From: Deltaproteobacteria bacterium
Lineage (GTDB): Bacteria > Desulfobacterota > Binatia > UBA9968
Direction of reading: 5' to 3'
NCBI GenBank assembly: GCA_023250495.1
Contig: JAHFAP010000154.1
Span: forward strand, 1-7,322
Length of the DNA: 7,322 nt
A model generated the notes under the pieces. That model made no database searches, was not told the origin of the DNA, and saw nothing but the letters and a program-made list of their open reading frames with translations. Position numbers and translations under genes: made by a program. The first letter of the stretch is position 1, and the number at the start of each line of letters is the position of its first letter. Positions 1 through 6,008 of this stretch are shown here, piece after piece.

Positions 1-481
1 AAATATCTTCCGTGTTCTCGCGGAACACGATCATGTCCACGTATTCAGGATGCTTAACCGGAGAAGGCACACCAATGAAATAACGCACCGGGCGTAGGCA
101 AACGTACAGGTCGAGCAGTATGCGGAGCGATACGTTCAATGAACGAAAGCCCCCGCCGATCGGAGTCGTCAGCGGGCCTTTGATTCCCACCAGAAATTCC
201 GAAAAAGCCTCGACCGTTTCGTCCGGCAGCCAGTTGTTGAACATCTTGAATGACTTCTCCCCCGCGTAGACCTCCATCCAGTGGACTTTGCGTTTGCCCC
301 TGTAGGCCTTCTCCACCGCCGCATCGAACACGCGCGCCGAAGCGCGCCAAATATCGCGGCCCGTGCCGTCGCCTTCGATAAAAGGAATGATTGGATGATC
401 CGGAACCTTGAGCGCCTTGCCTGAACCGAGCGAAATCTTTTCCCCGCCGCTTGGAACTTTGATGTGTTGATAGGTTGCCAT
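1..481 (-). CDS. icd: NADP-dependent isocitrate dehydrogenase, N-terminal part (cut by left edge)
   Basis: Isocitrate dehydrogenase oxidatively decarboxylates isocitrate to 2-oxoglutarate in the TCA cycle, in the cytoplasm. The frame starts at ATG 481 (complement) and stays open to base 1, giving 160 residues of a protein usually a little over 400 long. The translation follows E. coli Icd closely: IPFIEGDGTGRD at about 33-43, AAVEKAYRGKRKVHWMEVYAGEKS across 54-77, the substrate loop IKGPLTTPIGGGFRSLNV at 100-117, LRPVRYF at 129-135, SPVKHPE at 140-146 and FRENTEDI at the cut end. Ser114 in GGGFRSLNV corresponds to the serine that AceK phosphorylates in E. coli; whether this organism has AceK cannot be seen. 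A GGGAG ribosome binding site lies 4 nt upstream of the ATG. The gene is transcribed away from the ccm operon. Identification is firm from the residues; the C-terminal half lies outside the window. Confidence 0.96.
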   Translation of the reverse strand, partial: MATYQHIKVPSGGEKISLGSGKALKVPDHPIIPFIEGDGTGRDIWRASARVFDAAVEKAYRGKRKVHWMEVYAGEKSFKMFNNWLPDETVEAFSEFLVGIKGPLTTPIGGGFRSLNVSLRILLDLYVCLRPVRYFIGVPSPVKHPEYVDMIVFRENTEDI

Positions 482-485
482 GGCT

Positions 486-490
486 CTCCC
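486..490 (-). promoter_or_regulatory. Ribosome binding site of icd
   Basis: On the - strand GGGAG sits 4 nt before ATG 481. The spacing is short but workable, and it supports this ATG, where homology to Icd also begins. Confidence 0.6.
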
Positions 491-497
491 GATAAGT

Positions 498-513
498 TAG
501 TAAAATAGTAAAT
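498..513. repeat. Tandem 8-bp repeat, TAGTAAAA / TAGTAAAT
   Basis: Two adjacent 8-bp units differing in one base lie between the icd leader hairpin and the icd ribosome binding site. This is the AT-rich segment that follows the hairpin on the - strand. No function can be assigned. Confidence 0.5.
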
Positions 514-554
514 AGCCTAAGGGCGTCGTTCAACTGCGCTAGCCCTTAGGCTAT
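512..554 (-). repeat. Perfect 13-bp inverted repeat in the icd leader
   Basis: The arms 512-524 (ATAGCCTAAGGGC) and 542-554 (GCCCTTAGGCTAT) are exact reverse complements separated by 17 nt. If icd is transcribed from the candidate promoter at 588-616, this hairpin lies in the 5' leader and ends about 30 nt before the ATG. On the - strand it is followed by a T-rich stretch (TTTACTATTTTAC), so it resembles a leader attenuator or weak intrinsic terminator, though the T run is interrupted. It could also be a DNA site for a dimeric protein. The dyad is directly visible; the function is inference. Confidence 0.75.
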
Positions 555-587
555 CTCCGATCACGAGGAATTTGAAAAGCAACTCCG

Positions 588-616
588 GTTTTAGCCGATC
601 CTCGGATAAGAGTCAA
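588..616 (-). promoter_or_regulatory. Candidate sigma70-type promoter for icd
   Basis: On the - strand a TTGACT box (616-611, 5 of 6 to TTGACA) is separated by exactly 17 nt from TAAAAC (593-588, 4 of 6 to TATAAT). Transcription would begin near 580 and give a leader of about 100 nt containing the 13-bp hairpin. The -10 box is only fair, so this is a prediction from spacing and consensus. Confidence 0.45.
591..609. promoter_or_regulatory. Dyad in the icd promoter spacer, possible operator
   Basis: The sequence reads TTAgCCGAtccTCGGaTAA, with seven matched pairs out of nine around base 600. It lies almost wholly between the predicted -35 and -10 boxes of icd and about 85 bp upstream of the predicted ccm start site. 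A protein bound here could block icd transcription or act on the divergent ccm promoter. No regulator is encoded in the window, so the role is inference. Confidence 0.35.
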
Positions 617-651
617 GGCGGCCGTGCCCCCCTAAACCTGCGGGCCCACCC

Positions 652-680
652 TTGAATCTGCCCTACCCCGCGATTATAGT
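652..680 (+). promoter_or_regulatory. Candidate sigma70-type promoter for the ccm operon
   Basis: TTGAAT (652-657, 4 of 6 to TTGACA) is followed after exactly 17 nt by TATAGT (675-680, 5 of 6 to TATAAT). Transcription would begin near 687 and leave a short leader of about 37 nt before the TTG start of ccmA at 724. No terminator or second promoter is obvious within the operon, so this is the best visible entry point for ccmA through ccmHI. Confidence 0.5.
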
Positions 681-712
681 CGAACATTTACTTTATTCCT
701 TCTACAGCCGCA

Positions 713-717
713 GGGAG
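713..717 (+). promoter_or_regulatory. Ribosome binding site deciding the ccmA start
   Basis: GGGAG lies 6 nt before TTG 724. This favours 724 over the upstream in-frame TTG at 652, which has no such site and falls in the predicted -35 box. Confidence 0.65.
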
Positions 718-723
718 AAAATT

Positions 724-1440
724 TTGTACGTCGAGGTTCGCCGGTTATCTAAGGCTTACGGCTTTTCGTGGGCGCTCAAGGACATCAACCTGGAGCTTCA
801 CGCGGGTGAGTGCGTCGCGCTGCTTGGGCCGAACGGCGCCGGGAAAACGACTCTGCTCAAGCTGCTCTGCGGTCTTCTCCAGCCGACCACGGGTGAGATT
901 CATATCGACGGGGCCAAGCTACGCCAAGGCCCGGCCCGGCTCGAGCCCACGATTGGTTTTCTCTCGCCGAACGATCATCTATACGACAAGCTTACGGCGC
1001 AGGAAAATCTGCGTCTGTTCCTCGCTCTCTACAACAGAGAAAAAGAACACGGCGAGCTAGAGACAGCGCTTGCCGCCGCCGGGCTGGCGGATTGGTCGCG
1101 CGAATACGTCGCGTCGCTTTCGAGCGGGATGAGATGCCGACTTTCCATCGCCAAGTGGCTCTTGCTGGAGCCGAAGCTTTTGCTCGTGGACGAACCCTAC
1201 GGGGTGCTCGACGGCAGCGGAGTGGATTTCCTGGAAGCGTACCTGAAAAACGCCCGCGACCGCGGCGGCGTCGTGGTGATGGCGACACACCACGTGGCGC
1301 GCGTCGCCGCTTTCTGTTCGAGAGCGGTTATCCTACGCCGGGGAAGAATGATCTTCGACGAAGCCAAGCGGGCGCCGTGGGAGAGTTTTCATCGCGCCGT
1401 CGGCGAGTTTCTGCCCCGGGGAGAGACATGGCCTTCCTGA
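724..1440 (+). CDS. ccmA: CcmA, ATP-binding subunit of the CcmABCD heme-handling ABC complex
   Basis: CcmA is the cytoplasmic ATPase whose hydrolysis with CcmB releases heme-loaded CcmE from CcmC. From TTG 724 the product has 238 residues, beginning MYVEVRRLSKAYG, a typical ABC N-terminus. Walker A is GPNGAGKT at 35-42, the signature is LSSGM at 132-136, Walker B is LLLVDEP at 152-158 with catalytic Glu157, and the switch histidine is about His189 in ATHH. Two departures from the usual pattern stand out. The signature is LSSGM rather than LSGGQ, and the Q-loop region reads FLSPNDHLY with no glutamine. CcmA proteins are relaxed at these points, so activity is still likely. The reading frame continues upstream to TTG 652, but that codon overlaps the predicted -35 box and lacks a ribosome binding site. 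The 3' end overlaps ccmB by 13 nt. The sequence alone says ABC ATPase; the ccmA assignment rests on its place before ccmB. Confidence 0.92.
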   Translation: MYVEVRRLSKAYGFSWALKDINLELHAGECVALLGPNGAGKTTLLKLLCGLLQPTTGEIHIDGAKLRQGPARLEPTIGFLSPNDHLYDKLTAQENLRLFLALYNREKEHGELETALAAAGLADWSREYVASLSSGMRCRLSIAKWLLLEPKLLLVDEPYGVLDGSGVDFLEAYLKNARDRGGVVVMATHHVARVAAFCSRAVILRRGRMIFDEAKRAPWESFHRAVGEFLPRGETWPS

Positions 1441-2105
1441 AACAGACCGCCTGGCTGCTGTGGAAAGATCTGCTTTTGGAGCTGAGGCGCCGCGAGAGTC
1501 TGCTGGCGATGTTTTTCTTCGGCACTTTGCTGCTCTTCATTTTTCATTTCGCCTTGGACGTCCAGCCGGACAAGGCGGCCGACATGGCGCCGGGGCTGCT
1601 CTGGCTCGCCCTTGTGTTCTGCGGCACGCTCGGGCTGATGCAACTGTTCCAGGCGGAACGGGAGAACCGCTGCCTCGAGGCGCTTTTGCTCTCGCCCATC
1701 GACCGCGCGGCCATCTTTCTCTCCAAAGTCCTTTTTAATCTTACTCTAATGGTGCTGCTCGAAATCGTCGTCTTCCCGCTCTTCTGGGTGCTGTTCAACT
1801 TGACGCTCTGGGAGCGCCTGCCCTGGGTTTTTCTCTACGGCCTACTGGGGACGGTGGGGTTCTGCGTCCTGGGAACGCTCTTTTCCGCCCTCACCCTGAG
1901 CGCGCGCGGCCGGGAGATCTTGCTGCCGCTGCTCCTCTTGCCGCTTATGATCCCCGTAATCCTGGCGACGATCCGCGGGATGGAGATCATCCTTCGAGCT
2001 GGAGATTTCCAGGAGTCGCTGCCGTGGTTGCATCTTTTGATTGGATTTGATGTGATATTCTTGACCGCGGGCATTCTGGTCTTCGAGTGGGTCGTCGAGT
2101 CTTGA
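1428..2105 (+). CDS. ccmB: CcmB, heme exporter membrane subunit
   Basis: CcmB is the membrane partner of CcmA in the inner-membrane complex that recycles holo-CcmE. The product has 225 residues, close to the roughly 220 of E. coli CcmB. A short cytoplasmic N-terminus (LLWKDLLLELRRRES) is followed by about six hydrophobic spans, near 25-43, 57-75, 101-124, 133-157, 164-184 and 200-220. The family hallmark FQAERENRCLEALLLSP lies at 74-90, and the LLPLLLLPLMIPVILA stretch at about 165-180 is also typical. ATG 1428 lies inside the end of ccmA, preceded by GGGGAGAG, which suggests translational coupling. The frame is open well upstream through ccmA, but that extension only shadows ccmA and is not part of CcmB. 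Confidence 0.95.
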   Translation: MAFLKQTAWLLWKDLLLELRRRESLLAMFFFGTLLLFIFHFALDVQPDKAADMAPGLLWLALVFCGTLGLMQLFQAERENRCLEALLLSPIDRAAIFLSKVLFNLTLMVLLEIVVFPLFWVLFNLTLWERLPWVFLYGLLGTVGFCVLGTLFSALTLSARGREILLPLLLLPLMIPVILATIRGMEIILRAGDFQESLPWLHLLIGFDVIFLTAGILVFEWVVES

Positions 2106-2107
2106 TC

Positions 2108-2812
2108 ATGGCAAAAGCTGAAAAGAAACGCGGCTCGGGAGAAATTCTTGGCGTGCTGGCCCTGTTGTTTATCCTGGTCGGCCTCTACGTCGCTTTGATC
2201 CAGGCGCCTCCCGACGCTTACCAAGGCGAAGTCCAGCGCATCATGTACATCCACATTCCCAGCATCGTGGCTGCGTACCTCTGCTTCTTCATCGTCTTCC
2301 TGGGAAGTTGCCTCTATCTATGGAAACGAGAGACACGCGATGACATCCTGGCGAAGTCAGCGGCTGAGGTCGGCGTTCTCTTCACCGCCCTCACGATCAT
2401 CGAAGGCTCCATCTGGGGGAAGCCCACCTGGGGCGTCTGGTGGACCTGGGATGCGCGCTTGACGCTTACGGCGCTCCTCCTGATGATCTTCGTCGGTTAC
2501 ATTATGCTGCGCTCACTGATCGAAGACGAGGAGCGGGGGGCAGTCTGTGGCGCGGTCGTCGGAATCATCGGGTTTTTGGATATTCCTTTGATTCACATGT
2601 CGGTCTACTGGTGGCGCACGTTGCACCAGCCACCGTCTATTTTTCGGCCGGATAAACTACCCTGGGAGAATATCAAATGGCCGTTGCTTTGGCCCTTAAT
2701 TATTAATATCGTCGCCTTCGTTTTTCTTTCGCTCTATCTTCTCTCTCTCCGCATCCGCGTCGGAGAGACCGAAGAACGAATCAAGGGAGAAATGCTCGGA
2801 GGGACAGCTTAG
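2108..2812 (+). CDS. ccmC: CcmC, heme-handling protein that loads heme onto CcmE
   Basis: CcmC binds heme at the periplasmic face through its WWD domain and two histidines and promotes covalent attachment of heme to CcmE. From ATG 2108 the product has 234 residues and about six membrane spans. The WWD motif WGKPTWGVWWTWDARLT lies at 103-119. Candidate axial ligands are His49 (MYIHIPS) and His163 (PLIHMSVYWW), with the further family residues WRTLHQPPS at 168-176. The ATG lies 2 nt after the ccmB stop. An in-frame GTG at 2087 would add seven residues overlapping ccmB and cannot be ruled out, because neither start has a strong ribosome binding site; the ATG is preferred. No key residue is missing. 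Confidence 0.96.
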   Translation: MAKAEKKRGSGEILGVLALLFILVGLYVALIQAPPDAYQGEVQRIMYIHIPSIVAAYLCFFIVFLGSCLYLWKRETRDDILAKSAAEVGVLFTALTIIEGSIWGKPTWGVWWTWDARLTLTALLLMIFVGYIMLRSLIEDEERGAVCGAVVGIIGFLDIPLIHMSVYWWRTLHQPPSIFRPDKLPWENIKWPLLWPLIINIVAFVFLSLYLLSLRIRVGETEERIKGEMLGGTA

Positions 2813-2965
2813 ATGGGAAGTTGGGGATTCGTCCTGCTGGCCTATGGCATTGTCTGGCTCGCTCTTGTCCTCTATTTCTTGAGCCTTAAAAATCGCATGC
2901 GCAAGGCCGGGACTAAGCTCTCACAGCTTCGCTCGGCGGGGAGCCCTGGCAAGCATGAGAAGTAG
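2813..2965 (+). CDS. ccmD: CcmD, small membrane subunit of the CcmABCD complex
   Basis: CcmD is a small single-span protein needed to release holo-CcmE from the CcmABC complex. This 50-residue gene begins directly after the ccmC stop, with GGAGGG (2798-2803) 9 nt upstream of the ATG. The product starts MGSWGFVLLAYGIVWLAL, has one hydrophobic span at about 6-25, contains the tyrosine typical of CcmD at position 11, and then a basic stretch (KNRMRK) at 26-31. The charged tail is poorly conserved in the family. Its size, single span, tyrosine and position between ccmC and ccmE together identify it; sequence similarity alone would be weak. It overlaps ccmE by 11 nt. Confidence 0.88.
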   Translation: MGSWGFVLLAYGIVWLALVLYFLSLKNRMRKAGTKLSQLRSAGSPGKHEK

Positions 2966-3398
2966 AAGATTCATCATCGGCGGCGTCATCATCTTGGCCG
3001 CGCTCTTCTATCTGATCTACGGCGGGATGCGCCAGGCGATGGTCTATTTTGTCACGCCCGCAGAACTCCAAGGGCAAGAGGCGAAATCCCAGGGCAAGTT
3101 TCTGCGCGTCGGCGGAATGGTCGTCAAGGGCTCGCTGCAAAGGGATCCGGACGGACTCACTTACCGTTTCCAGTTAACCGACGGAAGCGCGGTCATCCCT
3201 GTGCGTTTTCACGGCGTCCCTCCGGACCTGTTCGCCGACGGAAAGGGAGCGGTCGCCGAGGGAAAGATCGGCGCGGACGGCGTCTTCGTAGCCACCACGA
3301 TCATGGCCAAACACGCCGAGGAATACAGCCCTGCCGAGCACGGAAAACCCTTCTCTCCGCGCAGCTTCATTCCCGCCGCGGAGGAAAAGAGGCCGTGA
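2955..3398 (+). CDS. ccmE: CcmE, periplasmic heme chaperone
   Basis: CcmE takes heme covalently from CcmC and hands it to the CcmF/CcmH ligase. The product has 147 residues. It starts with a basic N-terminus (MRSRRF), then a membrane anchor at about 6-23, then a periplasmic beta-barrel (OB-fold) domain containing LRVGGMVVKGS at 50-60. The heme-binding segment MAKHAEEYSP gives His120 as the covalent ligand and Tyr124 as the axial one, so this is the classical histidine type (HxxxY), not the cysteine variant known from some sulfate reducers. The tail after 126 is flexible and charged, as in most CcmE. The ATG lies inside the end of ccmD with GGGGAG about 11 nt upstream. The gene shares 4 nt (GTGA) with ccmF. 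Confidence 0.97.
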   Translation: MRSRRFIIGGVIILAALFYLIYGGMRQAMVYFVTPAELQGQEAKSQGKFLRVGGMVVKGSLQRDPDGLTYRFQLTDGSAVIPVRFHGVPPDLFADGKGAVAEGKIGADGVFVATTIMAKHAEEYSPAEHGKPFSPRSFIPAAEEKRP

Positions 3399-5365
3399 CC
3401 GCCGCCGTCGGACATGCCTCCGTTTTCCTGGCGCTTGTCCTCGCGCTCTGGGGAATGACGGCGCCGATACTCGGCTATCGGACCGGCAAGGCGGGATTCT
3501 TCTCCAGCGCGCGAGCCGCGATTCTGGGACAGTTCATTCTGGTAACCCTGAGCAGTTCGGCGCTGATTTACGGCCTGGTCACGACCGACTTCTCGATCCG
3601 GTACGTCGCCTTCAATACGACACGGGCCACGCCTATCTACTATCGCGTGACCGGCCTGTGGGGCGCGCTCGAAGGTTCCCTGCTTCTCTGGGAGTGGATT
3701 CTCATTATCTTCTCCGGCCTGGTCGCCTGGACTTACAAAGACCACCACCGCGAGCTGATGCCCTGGGTGCTTATGATCCTTTCAATGGTCTCGGCGTTTT
3801 TTCTCGGCGTCCTGGCCTTCGCCTCCAACCCTTTCGAGACGATTTTTCCGATCCCTTCCGACGGACGCGGGCTGAATCCGCTGCTCGAAGACGCAAACAT
3901 GATGAGCCACCCGCCGCTGCTTTACACCGGCTTTGTCGGGCTGACGGTTCCTTACGCCTTCGCCATGGCGGCCCTGATCAGAGGAAAACTTGACGAGGCA
4001 TGGATCGTGACGACGCGGCGCTGGACGATCACCGCCTGGTTTTTTCTGACGATGGGCAACCTCGTGGGCGCGTGGTGGTCCTATCATGTCCTGGGCTGGG
4101 GCGGATACTGGGCGTGGGATCCGGTGGAGAACGCGGCCTTCATGCCATGGCTTCCCGCCACGGCCTTTCTTCACTCCGTGCAGGTGCAGGAGCGCAGACG
4201 CATGCTCAAGGTCTGGAACCTCTCGCTGATCATCATCGCCTTCAGCCTGACCATCTTCGGCACCTTTCTCACCCGCTCCGGCGTGCTCTCGTCGATCCAC
4301 GCATTTTCCAACGGACCGGTGGGAACCATCTTTCTCGCCTTCCTCGCCTTGATCCTGCTGGCTTCATTCGGTCTGCTCGCCTACCGCGCCGATCTTCTCA
4401 AAGGACAGCCGGAAATGGATTCGATGATCAGCCGGGAATCGGCATTTCTGCTCAACAACGTCGTGCTGGTCTCTGCCCTGTTCACGATCTTTTTAGGCAC
4501 GATCTTCCCGCTGATCTCCGAAGCGGTGGCCGGCGCTCCGGTGAGCGTCGGCGCCCCGTACTTCAACTCGGCGACCGTGCCGCTTTTTCTTCTGCTGGTC
4601 TTTCTCATGGCCGTCGGCCCGATGATCGCTTGGCGCAGGGCCTCATGGGACAATCTGAGACGCAACTTCCTTTGGCCGGCGGTGGCTTCCCTGATCATAG
4701 CCTTGGCGCTCTTCATCGGCTGGATCCGCGAATTTTTTCCTCTCCTCGGTTTTACCCTGTGCGCCTTTGTCGCGGCGACCATTCTGTTTGACACCGGGTT
4801 GGCAGTGCGCACGCGCCGCAAACTCGCCGGCGAAGGAATTTTTACTGCCCTCGCCGGACTGGCCGGTCGCAACCAGCGGCGCTACGGCGGTCTCGTCGTC
4901 CACCTCGGGATAGTCCTGATCGCTCTGGGAATCGCCGGCTCGATGAGCTTCAGCATCGAGCGCCAGGCCACGCTCGGTCAAGGCGAGACTCTCGCGGTCG
5001 GAGCCTACCGCATCCGATTCGAAGGGTTGAGAGCCTCCAAGCAGCCGACCCACTACCGCATCGAAGGCGCGTTTCAGGTCTCCAACAACGGACACTCCCT
5101 CGGCCTGCTCTCACCGGCGCTGAAATTTTTTCCCAACCAGCAGTCGCCGGTAGGCCGGGCAGTGCACCGCAGCACGTTCGCCGAGGATCTCTACCTCATT
5201 CTCTCCGGCTTCAGCGAGCTGGAGAAAAACCGCGCCACGCTCAAGGTGCTGGTTCGGCCGTTGGTAAGCTGGATCTGGCTCGGCGGTGTCGTCATAGCTC
5301 TGGGCACGCTGGTCGCCATCTGGCCGTTCCGGGAGAAGGGCCGAGAATGGAGGATGGAAGATTGA
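3395..5365 (+). CDS. ccmF: CcmF, heme lyase core subunit of the cytochrome c ligation complex
   Basis: CcmF is the large inner-membrane protein that, with CcmH and CcmI, transfers heme from CcmE to the CXXCH motif of apocytochromes c. The product has 656 residues, the normal family length, with many membrane spans. The WWD domain spans 221-251 (GNLVGAWWSYHVLGWGGYWAWDPVENAAFMPWL region). Four family histidines are present: His172 (MSHPPLLY), His260 (FLHSVQ), His302 (SSIHAFS) and His503 (VVHLG). The conserved SRESAFLLNN lies at 346-355. The GTG start overlaps the ccmE stop (GTGA) and GGAGG precedes it by 10 nt. The last seven residues (REWRMED) are encoded by the heptanucleotide array at 5343-5370, so the natural C-terminus probably ended earlier and was extended by that repeat. 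Confidence in the identity is very high. Confidence 0.98.
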   Translation: MTAAVGHASVFLALVLALWGMTAPILGYRTGKAGFFSSARAAILGQFILVTLSSSALIYGLVTTDFSIRYVAFNTTRATPIYYRVTGLWGALEGSLLLWEWILIIFSGLVAWTYKDHHRELMPWVLMILSMVSAFFLGVLAFASNPFETIFPIPSDGRGLNPLLEDANMMSHPPLLYTGFVGLTVPYAFAMAALIRGKLDEAWIVTTRRWTITAWFFLTMGNLVGAWWSYHVLGWGGYWAWDPVENAAFMPWLPATAFLHSVQVQERRRMLKVWNLSLIIIAFSLTIFGTFLTRSGVLSSIHAFSNGPVGTIFLAFLALILLASFGLLAYRADLLKGQPEMDSMISRESAFLLNNVVLVSALFTIFLGTIFPLISEAVAGAPVSVGAPYFNSATVPLFLLLVFLMAVGPMIAWRRASWDNLRRNFLWPAVASLIIALALFIGWIREFFPLLGFTLCAFVAATILFDTGLAVRTRRKLAGEGIFTALAGLAGRNQRRYGGLVVHLGIVLIALGIAGSMSFSIERQATLGQGETLAVGAYRIRFEGLRASKQPTHYRIEGAFQVSNNGHSLGLLSPALKFFPNQQSPVGRAVHRSTFAEDLYLILSGFSELEKNRATLKVLVRPLVSWIWLGGVVIALGTLVAIWPFREKGREWRMED

Positions 5366-5402
5366 GGATAGCGCGATCCTCGATCCTCAATTCTCGATCT
5401 TC
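5343..5402. repeat. Inverted heptanucleotide array at the ccmF/ccmG junction
   Basis: The left arm is four 7-base units, GAGAATG, GAGGATG, GAAGATT and GAGGATA (5343-5370). GCGC follows, then four units of the opposite sense: GATCCTC, GATCCTC, AATTCTC and GATCTTC (5375-5402). Pairing base i with 10745-i gives a 27-position stem: 20 Watson-Crick pairs, three G-T and four mismatches, around a 6-base loop. The outer ATTGAGGAT / ATCCTCAAT pair (5361-5369 and 5380-5388 register) offers an alternative perfect 9-bp fold. The left arm includes the ccmF stop codon and the right arm ends just before the ccmG ribosome binding site. There is no T run after it, so it does not look like a terminator. Confidence 0.85.
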
Positions 5403-5412
5403 GAGAGAGACA

Positions 5413-5979
5413 ATGCCTTGGCGCCGGATTCTTCTCACGTTCATCGCCATTCTGCCGTTGATCGCCATTCTCGCTTACGGCTTTTTCCACGACCCGCGCT
5501 ACATCCCCTCTCCGATGGTGGGGCGCCCTGCGCCGCCTTTCACACTCACCCTTTTCAACGGCGACAAGCTCAGCCTGGCCGATCTCCGTGGAAAAGTCGT
5601 CTTCGTCAACTTCTGGGCCTCTTGGTGTCCTCCCTGCCTGGCGGAGGCGAAGGAGCTGGAGTTGGCGTGGCGGGAGCTTGATAACAAGGATGTGGTCTTC
5701 ATCGGCATCCAGATACAGGACACTGAGCAGAACGGCCGCGCCTTCGTCAACGAGTTCAACATCACCTATCCGACCGGCCTCGACGCTTCCGGCAGGATCG
5801 CCATCGATTACGGCGTCTGGGGAATCCCGGAGAGCTTTTTTGTCGATCCCGACGGGCGGATCACCTACAAACACGTGGGGGGCATCGGCCCTGCCGTCGT
5901 CGCGGCCAAGATCGGCGAAGCGCGGCGGAAGATCGTCAGCGCGAAAGAGGGAAAGGGAGAATATCAGTCGATCAGGTAG
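5413..5979 (+). CDS. ccmG: CcmG/DsbE, membrane-anchored thioredoxin-like thiol reductase
   Basis: CcmG is a periplasmic thiol-disulfide oxidoreductase that, together with CcmH, reduces the heme-binding cysteines of apocytochrome c. Its own electrons usually come from a DsbD/CcdA protein, which is not in this window. From ATG 5413 the product has 188 residues. It has a basic MPWRR start, an uncleaved anchor at about 6-24, and then a thioredoxin fold beginning VGRPAPPFTL at 36-45. The active site WASWCPPC lies at 68-75 (Cys72, Cys75), and the cis-proline loop GVWGIPESF lies at 134-142 (Pro139). GAGAGAG at 5403-5409 is a fair ribosome binding site. An in-frame ATG at 5347 would add 22 residues encoded by the repeat array; it is less likely because that segment is repeat-derived and unlike a CcmG N-terminus. 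Confidence 0.95.
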   Translation: MPWRRILLTFIAILPLIAILAYGFFHDPRYIPSPMVGRPAPPFTLTLFNGDKLSLADLRGKVVFVNFWASWCPPCLAEAKELELAWRELDNKDVVFIGIQIQDTEQNGRAFVNEFNITYPTGLDASGRIAIDYGVWGIPESFFVDPDGRITYKHVGGIGPAVVAAKIGEARRKIVSAKEGKGEYQSIR

Positions 5980-6008
5980 TGAGGAGTGAGAAGTGAGGAG
6001 TGAGAAGT
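5979..6008 (+). repeat. Four-unit heptanucleotide array carrying the ccmH start
   Basis: From 5979 the units are GTGAGGA, GTGAGAA, GTGAGGA and GTGAGAA (to 6006), a strict period of 7, with GT continuing to 6008. The first G is the last base of the ccmG stop. In the shifted register GAGRAGT the units resemble those at the ccmF/ccmG junction (GAGRATG). The second unit contains TGA in the ccmH frame (5987-5989) and the third provides the GTG start at 5993. Confidence 0.9.
5981..5986 (+). promoter_or_regulatory. Repeat-derived ribosome binding site of ccmH
   Basis: GAGGAG lies 6 nt before GTG 5993, a strong match at good spacing, and is itself part of the heptamer array. It decides the start, because the only in-frame start-like codon after the TGA at 5987 and before the signal peptide is this GTG. 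Confidence 0.7.

Noticed and set aside
54..533. A 159-residue open frame on the - strand over the icd region
   Set aside because: It is a different frame from Icd. The real gene, in the frame starting at 481, matches Icd residue for residue and is simply open at the window edge.
671..682. Short dyad CGAtTATAgTCG around the ccm -10 box
   Set aside because: Only five pairs match and it overlaps the promoter box itself, so chance is a sufficient explanation.
1092..1427. N-terminal extension of CcmB to 337 residues
   Set aside because: The extra part is arginine-rich and only shadows ccmA in another frame. CcmB homology, normal length and the ribosome binding site all begin at ATG 1428.
5343..5402. 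Intrinsic terminator between ccmF and ccmG
   Set aside because: The stem is not followed by a T run in either direction, and the operon continues immediately with ccmG.
3209..5874. Long antisense and alternate-frame open frames over ccmE, ccmF and ccmG (for example 3209-3748, 3782-4300, 4000-4791, 5191-5874)
   Set aside because: They are low-complexity, arginine- or charge-rich shadows of well-identified Ccm genes in GC-rich DNA, with no recognisable domain.
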